A DNA stretch of 27,877 bases from Xanthomarina sp035306705. Lineage in GTDB: Bacteria; Bacteroidota; Bacteroidia; Flavobacteriales; Flavobacteriaceae. Location of the stretch: assembly GCF_035306705.1 (NCBI RefSeq), contig NZ_DATGNO010000177.1, positions 1-27,877 on the forward strand, in the 5' to 3' direction. The position numbers were made by a program, and so were the translations under genes. Shown one piece after another: positions 1-8,504 of this stretch (its first letter is position 1; each line of letters starts with the position of its first letter). The notes beneath the pieces were generated by a model. The model saw nothing but the letters and a program-made list of their open reading frames with translations. It ran no database searches and was not told where the DNA came from.

Positions 1-95
1 GGAGTAAAGGGCACAAAATTTTGGGCGATAGTTTGTAAACTCATCAATAAGATGGTTACAACGATGCCAATCTTAAAAAAAGTAGGTTTTTTCAT
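1..95 (-). CDS. 5' end of a secreted protein, cut by the window edge
   Basis: An ATG on the minus strand at 93-95 opens a frame of 31 codons that runs off the window. The visible peptide starts MKKPTFFKIG, has a hydrophobic core and then a SLQTIAQ-NFVPFT stretch, which is a Sec signal peptide with likely cleavage after the Ala-Gln. From memory, mature proteins starting NFVPFT are common among large flavobacterial surface proteins encoded beside PorP/SprF genes; this is family knowledge, not something the fragment proves. It lies 79 bases downstream of the PorP/SprF stop on the same strand and may belong to the same operon. Confidence 0.6.
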   Translation of the reverse strand, partial: MKKPTFFKIGIVVTILLMSLQTIAQNFVPFT

Positions 96-174
96 GATAA
101 TATATTTATAAACATTTAACCAACATCAGGGACATAATGAAGACCAAATGGTGCTTTTAAATTAGTTCTTTTCC

Positions 175-2559
175 TTAATTTTCAATTTTTACAACAGACA
201 TATTTCCGTTATAGGCTTTATCTCCTTTTGATTGTAATTTATTCATTGCTTCATCTAGATTATCAAATTTCTGGTAGTAAATAAAATACTTACTTGTATT
301 GACATCGAAGAAGAAATTAATATTATTTTGTCCAGTGGACACAACTTTTTCTAAGAAAGCATCTCTATCCTTAGCATTATCATGAACAGCAATGATCATG
401 TAAAAGCCAGTATCTACATTTTGAACACCTTTTAAGATTTGCACATTCCCACTTTGCTTTTCTCCAAAGTAAAAGTCTTCGGGAGTTAAAGGTGTGTTGC
501 TTAATGGTGTTGTTGCCTTAATTCGTTCTAAAGCAGCTAAATCCTTTAAGAATCTATCTTTTTCATTATCAAATTGAGCACGTTTAATACGTCGTCTTCT
601 TTCTATTTCTGTTTGTACATTAATAGTCTCTAAGGTTGAAACCAATCTCGCTTTTATTTTTTCCGATTGCTGTTGTTCAGCTCTTATGCTTTGAATAGTT
701 TCTAAGTAATACTTACTCGTCGCATCGTCTTTGTTAGAACCTTTTTTAATTCTTTGAATGTAAAGCTCTTCCAACTCCTTTATAGTTTTATTTCTTTCAG
801 CCATGGATCTATCCAAATCGGCTTGTAAGGCTGCTAATGCTCTGTTTTCTGCAGTAATACTCTTAAATGGTTTTGGTTCCAAATAAATACCTTGCTCACT
901 TAAATCGTTTTCTTCCCTTAAATCTTTAAGGTCTTTATCTTTTATAGCTATGGCCTCATCTAACCTATTTAATAATTCTTCTTGTACCATTTTAGACTCT
1001 TTGTTTGTTTCAGTTAAAGCAAACATCGATTTGGACAATTCATCTTTTTGAGTGACTTGAGCATCAGCTTTCACAATTTCTGTTTTCGCTTTGGCCGCTG
1101 CTTCTGCAGCTAATCTAGCTTCCTCATCTGCTTGAGCTTGGGCTGCTGCCAGCGCCGCTAATCTGGCTTCTTCATCTTTTTGTGCTTGGGTTGCTGCCAA
1201 CGCGGCTAATCGAGCTTCCTCATCTGCTTGGGCTTTCGCAGCTGCTAATGCGGCTAATCGAGCTTGTTCATCTTTTTGTGCTTGGGTTGCTTCTAAGGCG
1301 GCCAATCTAGCTTCTTCATCTGCTTGGGCTTTCGCAGCTGCTAACGCGGCTAATCGAGCTTGTTCCGCAGCATGAGCCTGAGCAGCTGCTTCGGCTGCTG
1401 CTGCTTGGGCTTGAGCTTTATCTTCTCCATCAAATATGGCTTGCTGCTGAGCGTCTTTTCTATCTTGTGCTCTTAACTCGGCTGCTAGTCTTGCTTCTTC
1501 TATAGCTGCTGCTTTGTCGGCGGCTCTTTCTTCTGTTACTCGAGCTCTCTCTTCTGCATCCATTTTTGCCTTGTTAGAAAGACCTGGCTTTTTCTTCTTA
1601 TCTGGAGAAAGAAGAGCTTCTTCCCTATCGTCTCCACTATAATAATATCTGTCTTTACTTTCAAATTTATAAGCCAAGGTAAATTCATGTGAAGCACCAA
1701 AAGTGGCTAAGTCGCCTACAGCTTTTTCATAATTGTATTCTACAGCAATTTGTTTCGTGATGTTAATTCCAAGTCCTCCAGTAAATCCGTAAACCGTATT
1801 ATAACCTGCTTGAGCCCAAATTCCTTTAGGAACTGTAAGCATGGCTATTCCTGAAAAAATAGTTTGATCTTTTTTAAATTCAGATCTAATTAAAGTGGTG
1901 AATTTACTTTCATCAAAAAATCCACGGCTAGATAAATAACCTGTATACATAAGATGTGCTTGGACACTTTGTTGCGGATCTTCTTTAAGAAGTTCGGAAG
2001 ATTTAATATTGTATTGAACCAAATTATTTACGGACAAACCAAAGTCGAAAAATACCAATCCGTAATTTATTCCTGGACTAACACTAAGAACCATGTTATT
2101 AGGAATGTTATCTAAAGATGGATCTGGTTGATTAACAACTACTTTCCCATCATTAATACTGCTTTTATAAAACCCAAGATTTAAACCAAAGGTTAAGTTG
2201 CTGTCTGTATCTAATCTAGCGTTATACGCCATGTTTACAAGACCTCCAAAGGTGGTTAATACCCCATAATTTTGTTGAAAAAGACCAACTCCAACCCCAA
2301 TATTTTCTCTAAATCTTCCAGAATAATTAATTAGGTAGGTTTGTGGAGCATCATCAAACTGGCCCCATTCTCTTTTGTTGGTAATATTGATATACGTGTT
2401 TTGTTCCCTTACAAAACTAAAAGTAGGATTTATAACGTAGCGGTTAAATTTTAGAGAACTTCTTACAGGAATAGCCAACGATACAACACCGTCTTCTTGA
2501 GAGAAGCTGAATTGTGTCGAACAGAAAAATATGACTATTATAAGTAAAAATGTTTTCAT
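175..2559 (-). CDS. PorP/SprF-family T9SS outer-membrane protein with Ala-rich coiled coil and SPOR-like C-terminus
   Basis: The N-terminus is a signal peptide (MKTFLLIIVIFFCSTQFSFS, then QED). Residues about 25-300 look like the PorP/SprF beta-barrel domain, with alternating aromatic strands, a central NxxPNNMVLSVSPG region and an ending in EFTLAYKFE. PorP/SprF proteins are outer-membrane parts of the type IX secretion system and dock type B substrates at the cell surface. Residues 320-500 are charged and Ala-rich and include six 16-residue repeats (399-494), probably a long helix. A second helical stretch covers about 505-690, and the last 90 residues (GFYMIIAVHDN..., KYFIYYQKFDN) resemble a SPOR or SPOR-like peptidoglycan-binding fold. 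The family is normally about 300 residues, so this 794-residue form is much extended. The start lies 1 base past the stop of the preceding gliding-CTD gene, so the two are translationally close partners. Confidence 0.85.
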   Translation of the reverse strand: MKTFLLIIVIFFCSTQFSFSQEDGVVSLAIPVRSSLKFNRYVINPTFSFVREQNTYINITNKREWGQFDDAPQTYLINYSGRFRENIGVGVGLFQQNYGVLTTFGGLVNMAYNARLDTDSNLTFGLNLGFYKSSINDGKVVVNQPDPSLDNIPNNMVLSVSPGINYGLVFFDFGLSVNNLVQYNIKSSELLKEDPQQSVQAHLMYTGYLSSRGFFDESKFTTLIRSEFKKDQTIFSGIAMLTVPKGIWAQAGYNTVYGFTGGLGINITKQIAVEYNYEKAVGDLATFGASHEFTLAYKFESKDRYYYSGDDREEALLSPDKKKKPGLSNKAKMDAEERARVTEERAADKAAAIEEARLAAELRAQDRKDAQQQAIFDGEDKAQAQAAAAEAAAQAHAAEQARLAALAAAKAQADEEARLAALEATQAQKDEQARLAALAAAKAQADEEARLAALAATQAQKDEEARLAALAAAQAQADEEARLAAEAAAKAKTEIVKADAQVTQKDELSKSMFALTETNKESKMVQEELLNRLDEAIAIKDKDLKDLREENDLSEQGIYLEPKPFKSITAENRALAALQADLDRSMAERNKTIKELEELYIQRIKKGSNKDDATSKYYLETIQSIRAEQQQSEKIKARLVSTLETINVQTEIERRRRIKRAQFDNEKDRFLKDLAALERIKATTPLSNTPLTPEDFYFGEKQSGNVQILKGVQNVDTGFYMIIAVHDNAKDRDAFLEKVVSTGQNNINFFFDVNTSKYFIYYQKFDNLDEAMNKLQSKGDKAYNGNMSVVKIEN
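1078..1365 (-). repeat. Six in-frame 48-bp tandem repeats inside the PorP/SprF gene
   Basis: This stretch encodes residues 399-494 as six 16-residue units based on E(E/Q)ARLAALAA(A/T)xAQxD. Units alternate between AAAKAQAD and ATQAQKD endings, so there is also a 96-bp higher-order period. The pattern resembles the Ala/Lys/Glu helix of TolA. Such arrays can gain or lose units by slippage and change the spacer length. Confidence 0.9.
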
Positions 2560-2560
2560 A

Positions 2561-4024
2561 TTATTTCACGATGGTTATAGAACCTTTTTTTGTTTTATTA
2601 TCTTGTGTAGTAATCACATAATAATAAACTGGATTGACACTTTTAAAATTCCATGAGTCGTCATTAGGCCAGTTATTTTGATACTCCTTCGTATTTAAAA
2701 CGACTTTCCCATAAGAATTCATAATAATTACTTGGGTATTTGTTCCACTTACATACTGACTAGGAATTACCCAAGTATCGTTGATACCATCGCCATTCGG
2801 ACTGATTAAATTTGGAATATCCGCCACATCTGGAAATGGATTTGGAGTTTCTGTAATTTCAAATATTAATTCATTTGAAACCAAACAGCCTGTTGTTTGA
2901 TTGATAATAACTTTATAATTTCCAACTTGTGTGGCTTGGTAACTATTTCCTATAGCTCCTGGAATTAGAGTATTATTTAAATACCATAAAAATTCTGGAG
3001 CATCCGCAGTTGTACTTATTATAACGTCTAAACTATCTCCCGGATCTATCGTGTTTTCAGGATCTACGTTTAAAGAACTGGTAAACATTTCGCTTACCAA
3101 ATTAATGCTTGCCGAAGCAGTACAGCCACCTAAATTAACTTGTACGGAATAGGTTCCAGATAATTCGGTGTTATAAGTTTGGTCTGTGGCTCCAGAAATA
3201 GCTGTGCCATTTAAATACCATTGGTAACTAGTACCTGTAGATGTGGTCAAAGTGGTTGAACCTCCGTCCGGACAGAATGGATTTCCAAGACTAGATACAA
3301 TAGTTGTTGTAGAACCTGTAGTAGACTCTGTTACAGTAACTCGATTAGAATAAGAGTCTGAAGTACAAGTACCATAATTAGTTTCTACAAAATATTTTCC
3401 AGGGGAATTAACCGCTAGACTTTCGCTGTCTGCTACCCAAACCGAAGTTGTTGGCCCTGTTTCTCTATACCAATTATAAGTAAGGTGTGGATAATTTAAT
3501 GGAGAATCGTTTAATCCAGTACCAGGATTATCTATGGTTAATATATAACTTCCTCCAGCACAATATACTGCAGTTGGAATTAAATGATTGATTGTGAACG
3601 GACTGTCTTGAATTTTGTAATATGCAGGAAAAGCAGGAGAAGCAGAACTTGTTGCTCCCGGAGCCGTACTTTTTATTCTTATTCTATAAGTCTCTCCAGC
3701 CGTATCTGTTGGCAACGAAAAACCTAAAGTAGCAGGAGATGAAGTCACCTGACCTGCGTTCGATGTATAAACTTGGGTGGGATTAGCAAAGCTACCATCC
3801 GCATCAGACATTTCTATAATAAACTGATTTCCGGCACCTAACTGGGCTGCTGGTGAAAAAACAAACGTAACATTATAGGTATTAAACCCATCATTAGCAC
3901 AAGCCTGAGTAAAACCTAAATTTGGAGCACCAATAACTATCTGAGCTTTTAAGTTCTGGCTAAAAACAAGAACTGAAAAACACAAGACAAAAAAAAGGTT
4001 TCTTACAAAAGTAGTTTTATGCAT
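2561..4024 (-). CDS. Secreted protein with gliding-motility-associated C-terminal (T9SS type B sorting) domain
   Basis: I chose the ATG at 4022-4024: it gives 487 residues and a clean signal peptide (MHKTTFVRNLFFVLCFSVLV then FSQNLKAQ). The longer frame to 4060 would start at TTG and put 12 charged residues ahead of it. The body has repeated Ig/PKD-like segments (YNWYRETG, YQWYLNGT, FLWYLNNT, each followed by GxYxVxxxxxGC). The last 85 residues (IPNLISPNGDGINDTW, then IIMNSYGKVV, and a basic end KKGSITIVK) match the CHU_C/TIGR04131 domain, which sends proteins through T9SS for surface display. It sits directly upstream of a PorP/SprF gene, the usual pairing of a type B substrate with its docking protein. 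Confidence 0.88.
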   Translation of the reverse strand: MHKTTFVRNLFFVLCFSVLVFSQNLKAQIVIGAPNLGFTQACANDGFNTYNVTFVFSPAAQLGAGNQFIIEMSDADGSFANPTQVYTSNAGQVTSSPATLGFSLPTDTAGETYRIRIKSTAPGATSSASPAFPAYYKIQDSPFTINHLIPTAVYCAGGSYILTIDNPGTGLNDSPLNYPHLTYNWYRETGPTTSVWVADSESLAVNSPGKYFVETNYGTCTSDSYSNRVTVTESTTGSTTTIVSSLGNPFCPDGGSTTLTTSTGTSYQWYLNGTAISGATDQTYNTELSGTYSVQVNLGGCTASASINLVSEMFTSSLNVDPENTIDPGDSLDVIISTTADAPEFLWYLNNTLIPGAIGNSYQATQVGNYKVIINQTTGCLVSNELIFEITETPNPFPDVADIPNLISPNGDGINDTWVIPSQYVSGTNTQVIIMNSYGKVVLNTKEYQNNWPNDDSWNFKSVNPVYYYVITTQDNKTKKGSITIVK

Positions 4025-4231
4025 ACACTTAAATTGTTTGTATTCGGTACTAAAAGCCAAGGAGTGTCTAGGTAATAAATTCCAAAGTCACTATACAACT
4101 ATCGGATTTAAAACATGTTAACGAATTAATTTAAGGTTAAATGTCTAGAGCGAATGTTCATGATATTGGGTAAAACTTTCGAATATTTGGATTTTTTGAG
4201 GTTAAATAGTTAGTTATTAGGTTCGGTTAAT

Positions 4232-5533
4232 TTAGTCTAAACTAGATGCAATAATTTTATTAATACGCAATCTAAAGTCTGGTCTTTTTGAGTTTTTTAT
4301 ATCAATAAAAGTTTCAGAATCCAATCCTTTGGAATACACATTAAAGAAACTACTGTTTCCGTACCAACTTTCTAAATCTTCATTGTTGGAATTGTACTCC
4401 ACAAAAATATTTCCTTTGCAATTATTGAAATACATTTCGGTTAATCTGATTTTATCTAAATTTTCGTTATTGATTTTAATTTTATTCTCAAATAAAACAG
4501 CCGGATTAAATCCAGAAATAACGCTCTTGCCCATGTCTAAAGATGCGGCTTCAGCCACATAGATAGCTTCTTTAACCAAGCCCATTTTAATTTCAGATTG
4601 TAAATCATCACTAGAATTAATAAGTGTTAAGTTGGTACCTATTACTGAAGTTTGTTTTTTAGAGAAATCGATTTCACTTTTATCATTCGCGTACGAAGCC
4701 ACATGCATGGTTCGAGATCCTTCAGGACTAGAAATATATGAAGACCTTACAGCCAGAGAGTTGTAAATATTACACTGTGTACCATAATTAAAGTTATAAT
4801 CAATACGATTGGATTTATACGAAACCATTTTGCTCAAGTTCACTTGACCGCCATAAACGCTCAATGAATTACCTTCAGAAAAACTCATCATAACATTTTC
4901 CATTATGGTCTGACTCCCAACACCAGCCAATAATAGCGCGTTAAAATTATCACCATCTGGTAGTTTCTTGCCAGCAAATTCAATTCTTACATATCTTAAA
5001 ATTCCAGAATTGTCTTCAATGTTTTCTCCACCATAACTTATTTGCTCGTAAGAAACAGATTTAAAATCATGGTTTACAGAAGAACCATTTCCAAATTTAT
5101 TGATCGGGGCATTACCAAGAATGATTAGTCCTCCCCAATCTCCAGCTTTCTTAACACTTCTATTAGAAGTAAAAACTATAGGATCGGTAACAAGGCCTTC
5201 TGCAATTATAGTAGCTCCTTTGGTAATAATTAAAGCACCATTGGATTTAAAGTCTCCAATAATAACGGTTCCAGGTTCTATAGTTAAGGTGGCGTTATTT
5301 GTAACAAAAACATTTCCTAATAACATATAGATGTTTTTCTTTACCAGTTTTGTGTCGGCAGTAATATTACCAGTAAGGATTTCGGTGGCTTCACCGTACT
5401 CTACCTGTTCTGGAGTAAATTCTGTCCAAGAATTCAACCAGTTATTAGTACCAATAATTCCTTTTTCTTGTTGTGCGTTGACACTGCAAAACACTAGTAG
5501 AAAAACACTTAAGATTTGGGGTAGATTTTTCAT
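4232..5533 (-). CDS. Secreted protein with beta-helix-like region, function unknown
   Basis: A signal peptide (MKNLPQILSVFLLVFCSVNA) is followed by QQEKG. Residues about 45-280 show short strand-turn repeats typical of a right-handed parallel beta-helix: NNATLTIEPGTVIIGDF, GALIITKGATIIAEG, and a GDWGGLIILGNAPIN motif that recurs in many Bacteroidota secreted proteins. No catalytic motif or T9SS sorting domain is evident at the C-terminus, which ends INKIIASSLD. It is separated from the PorP pair by about 200 bases and has its own good promoter, so it is probably its own unit. It could be a surface or periplasmic protein; I cannot give a function. Confidence 0.75.
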   Translation of the reverse strand: MKNLPQILSVFLLVFCSVNAQQEKGIIGTNNWLNSWTEFTPEQVEYGEATEILTGNITADTKLVKKNIYMLLGNVFVTNNATLTIEPGTVIIGDFKSNGALIITKGATIIAEGLVTDPIVFTSNRSVKKAGDWGGLIILGNAPINKFGNGSSVNHDFKSVSYEQISYGGENIEDNSGILRYVRIEFAGKKLPDGDNFNALLLAGVGSQTIMENVMMSFSEGNSLSVYGGQVNLSKMVSYKSNRIDYNFNYGTQCNIYNSLAVRSSYISSPEGSRTMHVASYANDKSEIDFSKKQTSVIGTNLTLINSSDDLQSEIKMGLVKEAIYVAEAASLDMGKSVISGFNPAVLFENKIKINNENLDKIRLTEMYFNNCKGNIFVEYNSNNEDLESWYGNSSFFNVYSKGLDSETFIDIKNSKRPDFRLRINKIIASSLD

Positions 5534-5887
5534 AGTTAAAATAGTTATTTATTAATCATAAATTTCTCTTAATAAAGTATCAAACATAGATTAAAATTCT
5601 ATTAAATACAAATAAAAGCGATGAAATACATCAATTAATTTCAATTTGAGGGATTTTCTTACAACAATTAAAATCATTTTTTCTGGAAAATATTAAAATT
5701 TACATTTTACAAACTGAAAAACAATTATAATTCCTGGTTTAAAAATTCCGTACTTGACACTTTACAGATATTTTTCCCATTCACTTAATTGGATTAAAAT
5801 TTTCTATTTCATTTAAAGAAAACTCTAATCACTTACAGCAAATTGAAAAATCAGCAAAGGATTTGAACGTACTAATTATAATCGGAA
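5534..5887. other. Gene-free AT-rich stretch
   Basis: Apart from the promoter at 5581-5612 I see no gene, strong hairpin or repeat. A stop-free plus-strand frame (5758-5952) lacks an ATG and runs into the neighbouring gene; I do not call it. Confidence 0.5.
5581..5612 (-). promoter_or_regulatory. Bacteroidota-type promoter for the beta-helix protein gene
   Basis: On the minus strand TTTG (5609-5612) lies 20 bases before TATGTTTG (5581-5588), which fits the TTTG / TAnnTTTG consensus of the Bacteroidota primary sigma factor. The -7 box is about 48 bases ahead of the ATG at 5533, giving a leader of roughly 40 nt. Confidence 0.6.
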
Positions 5888-6337
5888 TTAAAATCTATTG
5901 TTCTGACTATATATATGAAGTGATTTTAGAGTTTCTTCATAAAATAAAATAGCTGCAACTAAATTTGCCCTATCAGAATAGGGTAATATTTTATTCTGAA
6001 AATCCATAGTGCTCAAGAAATAATTTGTAGTAGCACTGATTTGATCATCCAAAGCTTTTCTGTTTTCTTTTGTGTCGGGAATTCCAAAAGTTGACATTGT
6101 AACACCTGGTTTTGTAGCAAATGCTATATAAGGTAAAATCTTTACAATAATTTCTATTCGCTCAATATACAAATTCAGCAAGCTACCTTTTTGCATGGTT
6201 TCCAATTCTTTACGATCGTGGTATTTAGAGATTCGTACATCTTGGCTAATAATGCTTTTAGGTGCGTTAGTTTGGGCATATCCCATGCCAGCCATTAATA
6301 AAAAGGTAAGGCAAAATAAAGTAATTTTAGTTTTCAT
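5888..6337 (-). CDS. Small secreted protein, function unknown
   Basis: 149 residues with a signal peptide (MKTKITLFCLTFLLMAGMGY, then AQTNAPK). The mature part is largely helical in character, with LLNLYIERIEIIVKILPYIA, a TKENRKALDDQ turn and a final helical stretch ending LHIYSQNNRF. There are no cysteines in the mature part and no recognisable motif. I do not recognise the family. It has a good promoter of its own and stands 284 bases from the upstream SDR gene, so it is probably monocistronic. Confidence 0.7.
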   Translation of the reverse strand: MKTKITLFCLTFLLMAGMGYAQTNAPKSIISQDVRISKYHDRKELETMQKGSLLNLYIERIEIIVKILPYIAFATKPGVTMSTFGIPDTKENRKALDDQISATTNYFLSTMDFQNKILPYSDRANLVAAILFYEETLKSLHIYSQNNRF

Positions 6338-6363
6338 AGTAGATATTTATGGGTTCTATAAGA

Positions 6364-6393
6364 CAAATTTATGTAATTAATCGTAAAAACCAA
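6364..6393 (-). promoter_or_regulatory. Bacteroidota-type promoter for the 149-residue secreted protein
   Basis: Minus strand: TTG (6391-6393), 19-base spacer, TAAATTTG (6364-6371), a full TAnnTTTG match. The ATG follows about 26 bases later. A short dyad ACCAA-GCGT-TTGGT (6389-6402) overlaps the -33 element and could be an operator. Confidence 0.6.
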
Positions 6394-6621
6394 GCGTTTG
6401 GTCGATTATTTCTTGTTTTTTATTTTTTCGTTGTAAAAAATGTTAAAATTTTAGTTTCTAACTTTCAGAAAACAATGCAATTAGGAGAAAAATGTCCTTG
6501 AAAAAAAATTATTTTTTTCCATCTAACAACCTGTTCCTAAAAAGATTAATAGTATCTATAATTAATTTTAAAGGTTACTTATTCTGTATAATGTCTTAAA
6601 AAAAGAAATACGGTTGAAAAC

Positions 6622-7338
6622 CTAATTTTTTGGTTGTTTAGGATTTAGTGGACGAATCGTCATCTCATTAATCAACATATTATCGGGAGTTTGCAATACA
6701 TGCAAAACTGTATGAGCAAGATCTTTTGCTTGTAACATGTTAGAATGGGCATCTATACCCGAACTTTTAAAAAAGGAAGTATCTATAGAACCTGGATTTA
6801 TACAGGTTACTTTTATATTAAAAACTCTAAGTTCTTTAAAAAGGGCATCGCTAAAACCCTGTACCCCAAATTTAGTGGCACAATAAGCCGTGCCATCTAC
6901 ACGTCCTAAAGAGCCAAGTATAGAACCTATATTAATAATATGAGTACTGGAGATTTTGGGTTTCATGAGTTTAACAATTTCTGAAGTGATATAATACAAG
7001 CCATTTAAATTCACATTTACCATTTGATACCAAGTCTTTTGGTCCATTTCATCTATAGGAGCAAAAGAACCTACTCCGGCATTGTTAATTAATATGTCTG
7101 GGGAATGAGTTATTGAAAACGCTTTTCCTACCCATTCTTTTACTTTTTGAAAATCCGAGATATCAAGTGGTACAGGAATAAAGCTTGTTCCTAATTCTTT
7201 TTTTAGGTTTTGAAGTTTGTCTGCTTTTCTGCCTAAACCATATACAGTTGCACCATTTTCTATTAAAACTTTGGAAATAGCAGCTCCTAAACCGCTACTG
7301 GCACCGGTTATAACCGCAATTTTTGATAAAATATTCAT
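6622..7338 (-). CDS. Short-chain dehydrogenase/reductase (SDR)
   Basis: A classical SDR of 238 residues, a normal length. The cofactor motif TGASSGLGAA is at 11-20, NNAG at 85-88, and the catalytic set is Asn110, Ser139, Tyr152 and Lys156 (YCATK). A PGSIDTSFF segment after the active site fits the P-G motif. An Arg (GLGRKAD, residue 37) after the second strand suggests NADP preference. It is cytosolic and resembles the serine/3-hydroxyacid dehydrogenase YdfG branch, but the substrate cannot be read from sequence. It lies 199 bases downstream of the AhpD-like gene on the same strand; whether it shares that transcript is unclear. Confidence 0.88.
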   Translation of the reverse strand: MNILSKIAVITGASSGLGAAISKVLIENGATVYGLGRKADKLQNLKKELGTSFIPVPLDISDFQKVKEWVGKAFSITHSPDILINNAGVGSFAPIDEMDQKTWYQMVNVNLNGLYYITSEIVKLMKPKISSTHIINIGSILGSLGRVDGTAYCATKFGVQGFSDALFKELRVFNIKVTCINPGSIDTSFFKSSGIDAHSNMLQAKDLAHTVLHVLQTPDNMLINEMTIRPLNPKQPKN

Positions 7339-7537
7339 AATTAAGATTGCTTTTAGTGATATATTAAAGGAAGAAGCTCAACTCTCTATGTTCTTGATTT
7401 TAGCTGTTGTACGAGAAGATTTAGACTGTTTTGCAAAAACAAATTCCATTTGGACACCAAACACTGGTCATTAAATTCAAACTCATTTTTATACCTATAT
7501 ATTTATAGATCTCTCTAAGAAAGAAAGCATATGTATC

Positions 7538-7999
7538 TTAGTCCTTATTAGCAATCTGATAACTTCCCGGAACGGTACGAAAAGCAATGGCTATTCGGTT
7601 CCATCCATTAATTGCCACAATGGTCATTGTTAAAGCTAAAAGTTCCTTATCCGAGAAATGGGTCTGTACTTTTTGATACAGCGCATCAGAAACCTCATTT
7701 TCAGAAATTAAAGTTAAGGCTTCTGTATATTCCAGTGCAGCGCGTTCCTTATCCGAATAAAAAGATGTTTCCTTCCAAGCGGATAAAACATATAAACGTT
7801 GTTCTGTTTCACCTGCATGCCGTGCATCTTTGGTATGCATGTCTAGACAATAAGCACAGCCATTAATTTGAGAGGCTCTTGTTTTTACCAATTCAAAAAT
7901 TATTGGATCTAATTCAGAGGCTACTACATATTTTTCCAGTTCCAACATGCCTTTTAAAGCCTTAGGATCTGTTTTAAAATAATCCATGCGTTCTTTCAT
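7538..7999 (-). CDS. AhpD-like carboxymuconolactone decarboxylase family protein
   Basis: 153 residues. The core motif is GCAYCLDMH (Cys48, Cys51, His55), the CxxCxxxH redox centre of AhpD-like alkylhydroperoxidases of the CMD family. The second half (DKERAALEYTEALT, LLALTMTIVAINGWNRIAIAF) is the usual helical partner segment. Members with the full motif reduce peroxides through the Cys pair, but many are uncharacterised. It starts 18 bases after the DoxX-like gene, which follows the flavoprotein gene, so the three look like one operon. The neighbours suggest electrons come from the flavoprotein or from a membrane thiol/quinone system; this is inference. Confidence 0.85.
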   Translation of the reverse strand: MKERMDYFKTDPKALKGMLELEKYVVASELDPIIFELVKTRASQINGCAYCLDMHTKDARHAGETEQRLYVLSAWKETSFYSDKERAALEYTEALTLISENEVSDALYQKVQTHFSDKELLALTMTIVAINGWNRIAIAFRTVPGSYQIANKD

Positions 8000-8017
8000 T
8001 CTACTTTTATTTATTGG

Positions 8018-8461
8018 TTAATTTTTTAAACTATCTACTTCCAAAAACTTATCCTTTAAAAGACTCAGCGAAAAAGCTGCAGCCGATGCTATAAACACCG
8101 AATAATCCAAAGGGCTTTTTATCCCTAGGGAAAAAGCCATCGAGACTCCAAATATAAAAAGTAAAATACCACTTAATTTAGCCACAAGTTCCGTTTTAAA
8201 TCCAATTAAAAGAAAAATGGCAAAGACGATTTCTGCAGTAGTGGCCAAAAAGCCAACGACAGGAATGATGGTTTCTGGAAACCATGGATTTATAACTGCC
8301 GTGTATTCCAAAAAGGCATCCCAGTTTCCCCAAACAGCATATTCCTTTCCCCAAAGTCCAAATCTATCAGCCACAGCCGATAAAAATCCGATGGAAATAG
8401 ATATTCTTAAAAAAAGCTTGATGAGTTTCATAGCTGTTTTATTCGTTAAATTTTTGAACAT
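8018..8461 (-). CDS. DoxX-like membrane protein
   Basis: About 147 residues with four hydrophobic helices (roughly 12-30, 65-85, 92-110, 116-136), a GFLSAVADRFGLWG start and a GFKTELVAKLSGILLFIFGV segment, matching the DoxX-like family of four-helix membrane proteins. An internal ATG at 8429-8431 (MKLIKLFLR) would give a slightly shorter protein, and either start is possible. Named for a thiosulfate:quinone oxidoreductase subunit, the family is now broad; in many genomes it sits with oxidoreductases and peroxidase-like proteins, as here. The gap to the flavoprotein gene is 43 bases and to the AhpD-like gene 18 bases. Confidence 0.8.
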   Translation of the reverse strand: MFKNLTNKTAMKLIKLFLRISISIGFLSAVADRFGLWGKEYAVWGNWDAFLEYTAVINPWFPETIIPVVGFLATTAEIVFAIFLLIGFKTELVAKLSGILLFIFGVSMAFSLGIKSPLDYSVFIASAAAFSLSLLKDKFLEVDSLKN

Positions 8462-8504
8462 TATTTACATTGCGCCCGTTTTTTATTTAATTTAATCGGT
8501 GAAC

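Noticed and set aside
5758..5952. Plus-strand stop-free frame of 64 codons with protein-like composition
   Set aside because: There is no ATG start, no promoter box, and it runs into the 3' end of the secreted-protein gene on the other strand. A decayed gene is possible but unproven.
7378..7449. Minus-strand 23-residue basic peptide frame (MEFVFAKQSK...) in the gap upstream of the SDR gene
   Set aside because: Too short to judge, without a promoter or a recognisable family.
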